From contig NW_026622863.1 of NCBI RefSeq assembly GCF_023065955.2, forward strand, positions 41,150,177 through 41,214,176: a stretch of DNA of 64,000 bases, read 5' to 3'. The translations under genes and the position numbers were made by a program. This document shows, one piece after another, positions 42,343-60,100 of this stretch. The notes under the pieces are model-generated. The model ran no database searches, was not told where the DNA came from, and worked only from the letters and a program-made list of their open reading frames with translations. Within the stretch, counting starts at the first letter, position 1; every line of letters begins with the position of its first letter. The stretch comes from Ursus arctos (lineage: Eukaryota; Chordata; Mammalia; Carnivora; Ursidae).

Positions 42343-43910
42343 CTACTTGGCAGCAGCCTGCGGCTGCGGCAGTGGAGCCTGGGGCGTTGCGGGTGCGGCC
42401 TGGATGGACAGGACGCCCTCAGGGGACAGCGCGGACGTCACGGCAGCAGGGTCCACGCCAGACGGCAAGCGGTAGCGGCGGTGGAACTCGCGCGCGATGT
42501 ATCCGTGTTCATCCTGGAGAGAGAGATTTGAGTGGCTCCGCCCTTTCCCTATGGATGCCCCGCCCCAACGGCCTGCGGGTCCCGCCCACGCGTTCTGGCC
42601 CCACCCCTGCCAGCGGGCTCACCGGGCGCTCCTCGTGGCGCGCATGCACCTCCACGTGGTCGCCAACCACCTTGACGGCGATTTCCTCTGGGGAAAAGTG
42701 CTTCACGTCCAGCAGCACCGAGAAATGCCCGGGTTCTGTCGGGACCTAAGCACAGCCCGATCGTCATCAGAGGGGCGAGGCTCCCAGGACCCAGCAAGGC
42801 CCCTTCCCCGTCGGTTCCGGCGCTGCTCCCGTCCCAGGCCTCCGGAACTGGGCAGTCCCCTTTCCTACTCGTAGATCCAGAGGATCTCTTCACCCAGAAT
42901 AACTGGGCTCATCCCTCCCTCTGTAATCACTGAGATTCTCTCATCCAGAGTGATGAGACCCCCTTCCCCTGCAAGGTCAGTGACCTCCACTCTCACAGGC
43001 CTGGCCCCTCCCCCAGTGTCAGAGCGTCCTTTGGACACTGAGTCCCCAGCCCCCTATCCCTCAGAACCCCTGGTGCCCTTACTGCACACCGTCCCCCCCC
43101 CCCCCGAAATTGCCAAGATGCCTCTTCCCCCAGCTTCCAGAGTCGTCTTTTTACCCTCCCACTGGAGTCACGGGGCCGCTTATGCCCTCAACAGTTACCA
43201 GTATTCTCCCCCTACTTCTCAGAGTGTCCAGGCCCCCCTTTCTCAAGTCACAGGACCCTTCCTCCCCTCTGTTTCTCCAGAAGACATAGGGTCGCCACAT
43301 TTCGTCTCCAAACTCTTCCCCGAGAATGACAAAACTTTCCCTTCCCTCAGGAGTCCCTGGGAACCCCATGCCCTTCAGAATAACTGAGCGCCCTCTTTCC
43401 CCCAGATTTCCTGGGTCACCAGCCTCCTTCAGACTCCCCAACGCTCGCCTCAGAGTGACGGCCCCACCCTATCCGTGACTCAGCCATTTCGGAGCCGAGA
43501 CCCTCCTCAGACCGGCAGGGACCTCCCAGCCCCTTCGGTAATCCAGCCCTGAGATTCCATACTCAGCGAACTCTGGAACCCCCTCTGAGTGGCCGGACTC
43601 TCCCCCCGCTCAAAGTCGGGGGACATTCCTCACCACCGCCCCCCACCCCGGGATGACCGGGGCCCCAAGCCTTGCAAGTGGTCGAGTTACCGCCCTCCCC
43701 CAGGCCTGGCACCTGGGCGGTAGGCAGCGCCACGCTGGGTGCGCGCAGGTAGTAGGGGGCCAGTGTGGCGGGGCAGAGCGCAGCCAGCTCGGCCTCCAGC
43801 AGCCCCTCGCCGAAGCGCTGGTCGAAGAGGCGCCCGGGCGCCGAAAGCCCGGGCAACGGGGCCGAGGCGCGGCGCAGCCAAGACGGCTGCACGGGCACGG
43901 GGATCTCCAT
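42343..43910 (-). CDS. HSPB6: HSPB6 (HSP20), small heat-shock protein
   Basis: Family knowledge: a cytosolic small HSP abundant in muscle; it holds unfolded proteins and, when phosphorylated at Ser16, aids smooth-muscle relaxation. Exons on the minus strand: 43910-43713, 42745-42623, 42513-42343; 492 nt, 163 residues (human 160). It begins [20 protein letters not shown], with the PKA/PKG site RRAS16. The [17 protein letters not shown] motif follows. The alpha-crystallin domain spans about residues 68-148 ([40 protein letters not shown]). The C-terminus is [18 protein letters not shown], a few residues longer than human through an extra Gln/Pro unit. Introns are 967 and 109 bp. A 13-base poly-C run lies in intron 1 at 43093-43105. 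Confidence 0.96.
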
Positions 43911-43913
43911 CCT

Positions 43914-44110
43914 GCTTCGCCGCCGCCGCCGCCTCCCCTAGGCTCCGCAGTGCCCCTGCGTGCGCCGCAGCCGCTCTTATAGTACGCCTTGTGTCCGCCC
44001 CTCGGCGGGCCGCCCGGGGACATTGGGACCACGGCCAGCCCCGGCCATTAATAGAGCCTTATTTAGAAAGCCCAACAATGACTTGGCCATTTACTAAGTG
44101 CCTGCTGGAT
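43914..44110 (-). promoter_or_regulatory. HSPB6: HSPB6 TATA promoter
   Basis: On the minus strand CTATAAGAG lies at about 43975-43983, 66 bp upstream of the ATG, in a CpG-rich context that continues into exon 1. Further up, CTAAATAAGG (about 44057-44066, minus) is a MEF2-like A/T-rich site, in keeping with muscle expression. The MEF2 call is inference from the motif only. Confidence 0.6.
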
Positions 44111-45142
44111 GCCGGAGAGGTGATGCCCCGATTTCCCAAAGGGGAAACTAAGGCTGAGGAGGCGAAGCCTTGCCGAGTGGGTAGGACGACGCAGCATTTG
44201 GGACCCAGGGCCCGAAAACCCCACCGCAGAGTTCGCAGTCCCTTAATCCACCCCCGCCCCGCAGGCAGCTCTGGGGATGACGCAGATGGCGGTCTTAGGA
44301 GCAGAGTCTTGGGTACAGGGAATGTGGTAGCCGGCCAGGCTGTCAGGAGGACACAGAACAGACCCTACTTCCATCTCAGCAGGGCCCTGAGCCCAGCCCC
44401 CCGGCAAGCCGGGCCTAATTCTGGGCCTCTGACTCAGCCTCGGGTGCGCAGGGTAGCGCGGTCTGCCAGGTGAGCAGCAGCCAGAGGGCGCGGGCACGAA
44501 CAGTCCAGGCTGGCCCCCCAGGGGCCGCGCGTCGGACCCGAAATAGCTCGTTTTGATCCCACCACCTCGGCTGGGAGCCCAGGCCTGGCACTTAGCGCAA
44601 CCAGCTGCTCCTGCAGCAAGACGGAAGTGGTTAATGACTCCGCGGGACCCGTTGGCTGGCCCGACTGATGGAGGGGGCGGCGGTTAGAGAGGGGACGGAC
44701 TCCCCGATTGCCCTGCAACGCGAAAAGCGGCCGTTACATTGGAGTCCCGACAAGATTTCTGCAGCAAAAGGGGGAGTGGCTATAAGTCACTGCAGGAAAG
44801 CGAGAGTACTTTATGACCCCTCCTAACCGCGAGCTCACCTTCAGGTCCTTTCCATTGGTTCACAGGCTTGCCAATTACTGCTGCGCGCTACGGTTCTCCA
44901 ATCAAACATGCTCTCTCAGTCAGGCCGAAGTTACAGCTGGTTGTGCGACATCTCTCTTTGGCCACTTTCCAATTACTTTTATTTTCCTCTCCATCATTGG
45001 TCGCCTTGGAGGCCGCTCTCTTCCCGCGCGGGCACTCCCGGAGAGGGGCGGGCCTGACAGAGCATTGCTAAGCGACAAAGATGCGCGCGGGGTCAACCCA
45101 GTGAGGGAGCGGAGCTGGCGGAAGCGCCCAGGTGGCTGCGGA
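44111..45142 (+). promoter_or_regulatory. PROSER3: HSPB6-PROSER3 divergent interval with CCAAT cluster
   Basis: The start codons are 1.23 kb apart and divergent. Near PROSER3 five CCAAT boxes in both orientations occur within 150 bp: ATTGG 44854-44858, CCAAT 44871-44875, CCAAT 44898-44902, CCAAT 44969-44973 and ATTGG 44996-45000. GC-rich sequence follows to the ATG at 45143. This fits an NF-Y-driven, TATA-less promoter for PROSER3. Confidence 0.65.
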
Positions 45143-53210
<8,068 letters not shown>

Positions 53211-53233
53211 ATTGTACAAATTATAGTTTTCCC

Positions 53234-53239
53234 AATAAA
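53234..53239 (+). terminator. PROSER3: PROSER3 polyadenylation signal AATAAA
   Basis: AATAAA followed by an A/T run, only 24 bp after the stop, giving a very short 3'UTR. Confidence 0.8.
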
Positions 53240-53569
53240 AAAATTTTTTTCCACGTTACTGATTGCCTCTGAGAAAGTCGTTCTGGAAAGGCTAAGGGTC
53301 ATGCTAATTCAGAGAAATAGCTCTCTCCCTCCCCTATCCAGCTCCTGCCCCACCCTCACTCTAGTTCCTTACCATTGGCACGAAATCTCTTCTGGTTTCC
53401 CCTCTGAGGAATTGTTTCTGAGGTTAGGACTGGGGAGGGATTCCGGGCCAGATGTCAAGCAAGACTGGGACTCACCTTAGTTGACTCTCAGCTCGGAAAA
53501 TGGATCCTCCTGTCTCAGCTAAGACCAAAGGGCTGTTCTCTGAGCATGAAGCTAATGGGTTCATCAGAG

Positions 53570-54130
53570 TGCTGGGCAGTGGTCAGCCCTCAGTCCACAG
53601 CCTGCTTGAGCCAGCAGCAGCATTTAGCGTGCTCATCCCTCCCTCCTTGAAACACTTCCTTCCCCTGCTCCCAGTGTCCCACCCTTCTCCTCACCTCTCT
53701 GGTCACATCTTGTCATTGCCCCAGCCTGTCACTTGAGCATGTCCCAGGTCCCCAGCCTTAACTATCTGTATTCATTCCCAGGTGCTCTCATCTAGTTTCA
53801 CCACTCTAACACCCATCTCTATTCTAATGGTCCCCACATTTCTATTTTCAGCCTAGACCTGGCTGTGAACCTTACGCTCCTATATTCTGATACCTGCTCA
53901 CCATTTCCATTCAAAGGCCTAAGAGACGTCTCAAACCCCACAGGTCTTAAACTGAGCTCTCAATCTTCTCCCTAAACTTGCCCCTCCCTGCTTCTCCTGA
54001 GCTCCATCCCTCCAGCTCCTCAGGCCGAAATCCTCCTGGCCCTTCTTGACTTCTCTCTCTCACTCACCCCACTGTCAGTTAGTTGACTAGCAATTCCTTT
54101 AAAAATCTATCCAGAATTTAACCTTTCTTC
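53570..54130. repeat. Old interspersed repeat, copy 2
   Basis: Diverged relative of 25500-26050 in the same orientation. Shared blocks include agtccacagc-tgcttgag, cttgtcattgcccc-gcctg, caggtg-tctcatcta and ctccatccctccagctcctc. The family was not assigned. Confidence 0.65.
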
Positions 54131-54599
54131 TTCCACTGCCCTCACCCCAGTCTAGGCTACATCACCTGTCTGGACTATTGAAAAACCTATTGTTCTGTCT
54201 GTAAATTCTTTGACACACTTCCCATTAAAAAGTAGAGTCCGTGTCCCTTCTCTTTGAAACTAGGTAGAACTTTGGGGACTGCCTGACCAAATAGAATATA
54301 GAGGAAATGACACTGCTTTAACTTTCTAAACCAGATTAGAAGAGATGATACAATTTCCACCTGGTGGCCCTGCATCCCCTCTCTTTTGTGTGCTTTGGAG
54401 CCCTGGGCTGCCATATAAAAAGTCCAGTTGTCCTGCTGGGTATGGATTTTGGTTACACAGTGTATGCATTTGTCAAAATTCAGTGAAAATTCTGAATTTT
54501 ATTGTAGGTAAAGTTGACCTCAAAATAAAAACATATATTGAACTCTAGTTAAATATATGCATGTTGAAGTGTTTAGGGGACAGTATACCAAAGTCTGTT

Positions 54600-54790
54600 A
54601 TTTATGTTGAAATATATCAAAAAAATAGTAAGATTAATGAAATAGAATGAATAGAGTAATAGGTGAATGTGACATAAAGTAGATACAGTAAAATGTCAAT
54701 GGTAAGATCTAAGTGGTGGGTATACGGGTGTCTTCAACTTTGCTGTATATTAGAAACTTCTCATAATAAAATGTTGAGAATGTATGATCA
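54600..54790 (+). repeat. L1M-type LINE 3' end
   Basis: The phrase taagtggtgggtatacgggt, followed by ttcaactttgctgtatatta and ttctcataataaaatgttga, is the standard 3' end of old L1M subfamilies. 5'-truncated. Confidence 0.75.
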
Positions 54791-54855
54791 GGATTATTTT
54801 AATATCTGTATTTATAAAAAAGGGAGAATAGAATAGGTTTCTGTTAAAAGTAGCT

Positions 54856-55060
54856 CCTTGGGGCACCTGGGTTGCTCAGTTAATTAAGAATTTGCCTTTG
54901 GCTCAGGTCATGATCCTGGAATCCTGGGTTTGAGCCTCACGTCAAACCCCATGAACCCCACGTCGGGGTCCCCGCTCAGCAGGGAGGCTGCTTCTACCTC
55001 TGCCCTTCCCCATGCTTGTGTTCTCTCTCTCTCTCTCAAATAAATAAATAAAATCTTTTT
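54856..55060 (+). mobile_element. Can-SINE, full length, forward
   Basis: Head ggggcacctgggttgctcag, body ggctcaggtcatgatcctgg, the ggtccccgctcagcagggag segment typical of caniforms, then (TC)n, AAATAAATAAATAAAATC and a T-run. Flanked by a direct repeat TTAAAAGTAGCT at 54844-54855 and 55061-55072. Confidence 0.93.
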
Positions 55061-55309
55061 TTAAAAGTAGCTTCTGTATATCGTGGACATGATATATATT
55101 TGTTTTCAGCCTTTTTGAATAAACCACACATTTAAATGAAATCAAAAAGAAGGAAGTCGCTGTTTAGATATAAAGAGAAATGAAAGATGTTTATAGTAGC
55201 AGAACCTGATCTAGTTGGGAGGTGACTGGAGCCTAGAAGGATTTCCGAGGAAGTTACCTTTAAGCTGAGACAGGTAGGAACTGACAATTGTCAATTATCT
55301 AATTGACAA

Positions 55310-55890
55310 AGGGCCATCCTAATTACTATCGCTGGATTATAAATCATCCCCAAAACTTAGTGGCATTAAACAATCATTCTATTATGTTCATGGATTCTGT
55401 GAGTCAGAAATTCGGACAGCGCACAGTTGGGGACAGTTTGTCTCTGCTCCATGATGTCTAGGGGTTCAACTGGAAAGACTCAAAGGTGACTCAACAGCCA
55501 GGGGAGGAATCTCTGGAGCTTCTTCACTTACAAGTCTGGCACCAGGGCTCAGATGACTCCAAGGCTGGGCTCAGCTGGAACTGTGGACTGTAGTGCTCAC
55601 ACATGGTCTCTCCATAGGGCTTGGGCTTCCTCAAAGCATGGCTTCCTGGCCATAGCTGCACTTCTCACATGATGCCTCAAAGCTCTAGAGCTAGTCAGTG
55701 CAGTAGACAAAAAGGAAGATGCGTTGCTTTTTTGCTACTTAGCCTTGGATATCACATAATGTCAATTCCACTATTCTCTGTTGGTTGAAGTTGTCAGTCT
55801 TGCCCAGATTCAAGGGGGAGGGGACATAGACTCCAGCTTTTCATGAAAGCAGAATCAGAGAATTTGCAGTCATGTTTTAAAACCACCAAA
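55310..55890. repeat. Old interspersed repeat, family not assigned
   Basis: Phrases such as gtgagtcagaaattcggaca, tctctgctccatgatgtcta, ggcttgggcttcctcaaagc and ttgcccagattcaaggggg are familiar from a common old mammalian repeat whose name I cannot fix. A related reversed fragment may lie at about 54200-54300 (tagagtccgtgtcccttctc and ccaaatagaatatagaggaa). Confidence 0.6.
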
Positions 55891-56539
55891 GGGGTTAGTG
55901 GGGGGGGGGGGGGGTGAGGGGAGACTGCAGGCAATGGGAACATCATATAAGAAATCCCTGTGATGGGAGTGAGGTCAGCAAGTTCAGTAAGTTGAAATAA
56001 GTAACTCTATATTGACCCCCTCCCTCAGCATTCCCTTTCCTCAATCCCTGCTTAATTTTTTATCCATAGAATTTATCACCTTCTAATTTTCTATATTTTT
56101 GAACATTTTGTTCATTGTCTTCTCCCACCAGCGTTTGAGCCCCATGTGAGCAGGATATATTTTCCTTTGCTTTGTTTACTGATGTAGCCACAAATTAAGT
56201 GATTAGAGTTTTTGAATGAATGATTGAATGACTCAAAGCAGTAGTTTCTGAGGTGAGGAACCCTGTTGAGAACATGACTAATGGAAAAGTTCTCTTGGAA
56301 AGGGCGTTGTTATAGTGTATTCTGGGCCTGGCTCAAGTCAGAGGCGGAACTCTTGGGACTGGCTTTATGGGAGGCGTGGTCACGTTCTGGTGTTGCGGGC
56401 GAAACCAGTTCTAGGAAAAAGGAGTCAAGGCTGGAGGCCGGCCTGTAAGAAGCAGTAGAGGAGGAAGCAAGGACAATGTCCAGTGGGAAGGGCGAGGCCC
56501 AGTCCCAGACTGCCTAGCATTACGTCCCAGACAGGGTAT

Positions 56540-57178
56540 CTGAGCCAGTGAAAACCTTCCATGGGCAAATGCCCTCAGTATTCTGTGGGCAGTGTCAGGG
56601 TCGGGACCGACAAGATGGAGCTAAAGGAGGGAGACCTTGAAAAGCTGCTTGGCGGTGGAGAAAAGCTCTGAGGCCATGGAAGAATCCAAATAAGAATGTC
56701 AAAGGGGAGAAAAAGTGTCGGAGGACTGGTCAATGAGAGTGGACTAAGGGGAGGGCCCACTGGTTAGCGTCGGAAGTGTTGGAAGCAAAGCATAAAGAAC
56801 CTAGGGGTGTGTCTCAGGAGGGCAATGACAGCCAATGAAAAGCAGTCATGGGCGCGGCGCTGTCAAACTTCGCGGGGCGGGACTGAAGCGACCGAGCCAG
56901 GGATGGGACCGAAGCCTAAGCCAATGAAAACCCTCCGGGTGGGCGGGGTGTCGTCCTAAGGCCAAGGGTGGAGCCAATGAGAAGCGGCGCCGCGTCCCCG
57001 CTGCCCCCGCCTCCGTGGGGCGCGCGCCGGAGCCACGGGCAGCCGTTAGGGGCGGGGCCTGCAGCCGCCCGCGCGCGGCTCGCGCCCTCCCCTTTGTGTC
57101 GCCATGGCGGCGGCAGCGGCGACGAGGACGACGAGCGAGGGGTCGAGCGCGGCCGGCGCCTGAGGAGGCTACGCTACC
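56540..57178 (+). promoter_or_regulatory. ARHGAP33: ARHGAP33 promoter: repeated AGCCAATGAAAA units and CpG island
   Basis: CCAAT boxes within a repeated AGCCAATGA(A/G)AA context occur at 56832-56836, 56921-56925 and 56974-56978, with a degenerate unit gagccagtgaaaacc at about 56541. A CpG island with GC boxes spans about 56860-57350. There is no TATA box. The 5'UTR includes a short upstream ORF (57104-57163). Confidence 0.7.
57104..57163 (+). CDS. Upstream ORF (19 codons) before ARHGAP33
   Basis: ATG in the near-ideal context GTCGCCATGGCG opens a 19-residue frame (MAAAAATRTTSEGSSAAGA) ending TGA at 57161-57163, 15 bp before the ARHGAP33 ATG. It is a candidate translational control element if transcription starts upstream of 57104. 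No peptide function is proposed. Confidence 0.45.
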   Translation: MAAAAATRTTSEGSSAAGA

Positions 57179-60100
57179 ATGGTGGTGAGGGGCCCACGCG
57201 GCCGTCAGTCCGTCCGCGTGTCAGTCTGTCCGCGCGCGGCCCCGCCCCGCGCGCCCCGCCCCCGGCCCCGCCCGAGCCCGCGGCCCGCGCCGCCCCTCAC
57301 CCCTCGTCGAGGTTCCTCTCGTCTCCCCGCAGGTCTTGGGCCGGAGCCCTTTCCCCGGCCCCGCCCCCTCAGTGTGCATCCTGTTCCACGCCCTGGATGG
57401 AGGTGACAGTGGCCGAGGACCCAGGCTTGGGGGGATGGGCTAGTCCCGGGAAGGACCCGCACCCCCAAGTGCCCCCCCTAGGGACCTGCTGAAGCTTCCT
57501 GGGTCCTTCACCAGCCCCCATCCCACAGCGGTCCTCAGCGTCTTCTCCCAACAACCACCCCTCCCTGACTAGCCCCCTCCCCCTCCACCACCAGCCCCTT
57601 TGGTGGTTCTTGAGCCCCACCCCCACCCGGCTCCATCCTCAGCCTGACCCTTTTCTTCTCCTCGTTCTCACTCCGTTCAGCTCCCTTTCAATCAACCCTC
57701 CCCTACCCCTGCCATCAGCCTGAACCTCAGCCTCTTCAGCATCTCCCCTCTCTTTACTCCACCCCAGTCCCAATCCCAAACCAGCAGTATACCTCTCGCT
57801 AGATCCTTGGGTCCTTCTCCATCTTCTTGTCCTCACCCTCCCTCCCCACCCCCTCCCCACCATGCTGCTCCTGCTCATTCATCCATTCATTCCCTCATTC
57901 GCTCACTTAACAGACATTCCCTGATACCTCCTGGCAGACCCCATGTTCCAGGCGCAAAGAGATTCACATCCTGTCCTGCCTTGGGGAGCTTCATGGGCTG
58001 GAGAGGGACAGAACCGAGGGTGAGACCCAAGGATGAACCTGGGGTCGCAGTTATATGAAGGAGGGAGAGGCTAAAGCCCAGCCTGGGAAATCCTGATCTG
58101 GCAGCTGGTTAATTTATTCATCAGATTTTACCTGGCTCCTGCTGTGTGACTGGGCATTGGAACCCAGAGAAGAATCAGGCTCAACCTTACTTGTGAGGAG
58201 CATCCATTCTGTGCCCAGCTCTGTGCTGGACCCTGATCCTGGGGAAGTCACAGTCCAATGGGGGAGATGGACTTGTCACCAATATTTCAGAGTGCTCAGG
58301 GCTGGGATGGGAGAACTTCAGGGGATAGAGGGGTCTCGAAGAGGAGGCTGACAAAGCCTGGGTCAGGGAGAACTTCCAAGAGGAGGGAATGAGAGAGACA
58401 AGACCTGAGGGATGAGGAGGAAGGAACCTACTGAAAGGATGGGGAAGAGCGTTCCACGCAGAGGGAACAACCTTTGCAAAGGCCTAGGAGGAAACAAGAA
58501 GATGGTGCTTTTTTTGGACTCTTAGAAGTTTGAGAGCTCTGAGAGTGGAGGCTGTGGCGGCAAATGGGGCTGGAGAGGTAAACAGACCTGAGAATTCAGA
58601 CTTTATCTTGAAGATAACAGGGAGCCATTGAAGGTCTATGATCTGTGGAGAGACAGGCAGATATGTGTGGTATGAAAATTATACTGGCACTTGCTGTGAA
58701 GAAGCTAGCAGGAGGGGAGAGGTTAGAAGCAGGAAGATTGATAAGATGGGAGCTGTGATTGTCCAGACATCAATAAAAGGTGTGGAGAGGCACATAGGGG
58801 AGATAACTATACCCTGCAGGGGCTGAAGGAGGGCTTTAAACAAAGAGAGATGGTACCAGCATGTGCTCTCCTTGCCTCGCCTTCAGGCTCTGCTCTTCCA
58901 GCCTCCCACCCCAGACAACACACAAAGAAGCAAGCCTAACCTTAGTTGCCTTCACCTCCCCCTGACCTACCTTCTGCTCCATGCAGGACTGCCTGTGAAG
59001 CAATTCGGGCCTTCGTGCCCAGGCTCACAGATAACAATGCCCCCGTTGTCTCTCTGCTCCCATCTCTGGAGGCCTCTGATTCTTCTTTCTGTTCTACAGG
59101 CTCGCAGCACTGACAGCCTGGATGGCCCAGGGGAGGGCTCAGTGCAGCCCTTGCCCCACACTGGGGGGCCCAGTGTGAAGGGGAAGCCTGGGAAAAGGTG
59201 AGGTGAGGGTGAGGCTCAGCTTAGGAGGGGGGCCAAACACAGGAGCCGCCAGTGATGTGTCACCTGTCCCCCAGGCTCTCGGCTCCTCGAGGTCCCTTCC
59301 CCCGGCTGGCCGACTGTGCCCATTTCCATTATGAGAATGTTGACTTTGGCCATATTCAGGTAGGAGGGCTTTGCACTCAGGTGGGAGGGTGAGATCTTAC
59401 CCAAGCCTGAAGCAATATCAGCCACTTTACCCCTGAAACCTATCTCAGGAATAGCTATTTCCCCCATCTGAGCAGTCAGTGGCAGGAGTTGTAGGGTGGA
59501 AGGGGAGAATGGTTCATTCATTCATCCATTCGTTTCTTTATTCATTCACCTAACTTTTTGTTAGGTGTATGCTCTGTGCCAGGACCCTGTACTTTGAGAC
59601 ATCACCTGCCCTTAGGGAGGCCCAGGCAGGGGACACAGATTCATCTCTAGATAGTGCCAACCTGGAAAGGTCAGGACTGGGACAAAAGTGAGACCCTTAC
59701 CTGGGCCTTTGTTTCCCTCTACAGCTCCTGTTGTCCCCAGAGCGTGAAGGCCCCAGCTTCTCTGGAGAGAATGAGCTGGTGTTTGGGGTGCAAGTGACGT
59801 GTCAGGTGAGGCCACCCCGTTCTCATCTGGCCTGACAGACTGGTCTTCATGGTTCTCAGCTCAGTGTCATGGGACTACTGCTCCTTTCTGTCCCTCCTGC
59901 TCCCACAGGGCCGTTCCTGGCCAGTTCTCCGAAGTTATGATGACTTCCGGTCCCTGGATGCCCACCTACACCGGTGCATATTTGACAGGAGGTTCTCCTG
60001 CCTCCCAGAGCTTCCCCCACCCCCAGAGGGGGCCAGGGCTGCCCAGGTAAACTGTTGTCTCAGCCCCCGCCTCAGCTCTGGTGTATCCTCTGGTGTGTCC

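Larger units (their letters stand above)
53240..56500. other. PROSER3-ARHGAP33 intergenic repeats
   Basis: No gene was recognised. Contents in order: old repeat copy 2 (53570-54130), an L1M-type 3' end (about 54600-54790), a Can-SINE (54856-55060), an old unassigned repeat (about 55310-55890), a 15-G run (55900-55914), then mostly unique AT-rich DNA up to the ARHGAP33 promoter. Confidence 0.7.

Noticed and set aside
55896..55916. Long G run as a possible functional G-quadruplex
   Set aside because: A lone homopolymer in an intergenic repeat edge, more likely slippage or a sequencing-sensitive run.
56968..57492. 174-codon open frame across the ARHGAP33 CpG island
   Set aside because: GC-driven Arg/Pro/Ala composition, crosses the exon 1 donor and has no family resemblance.
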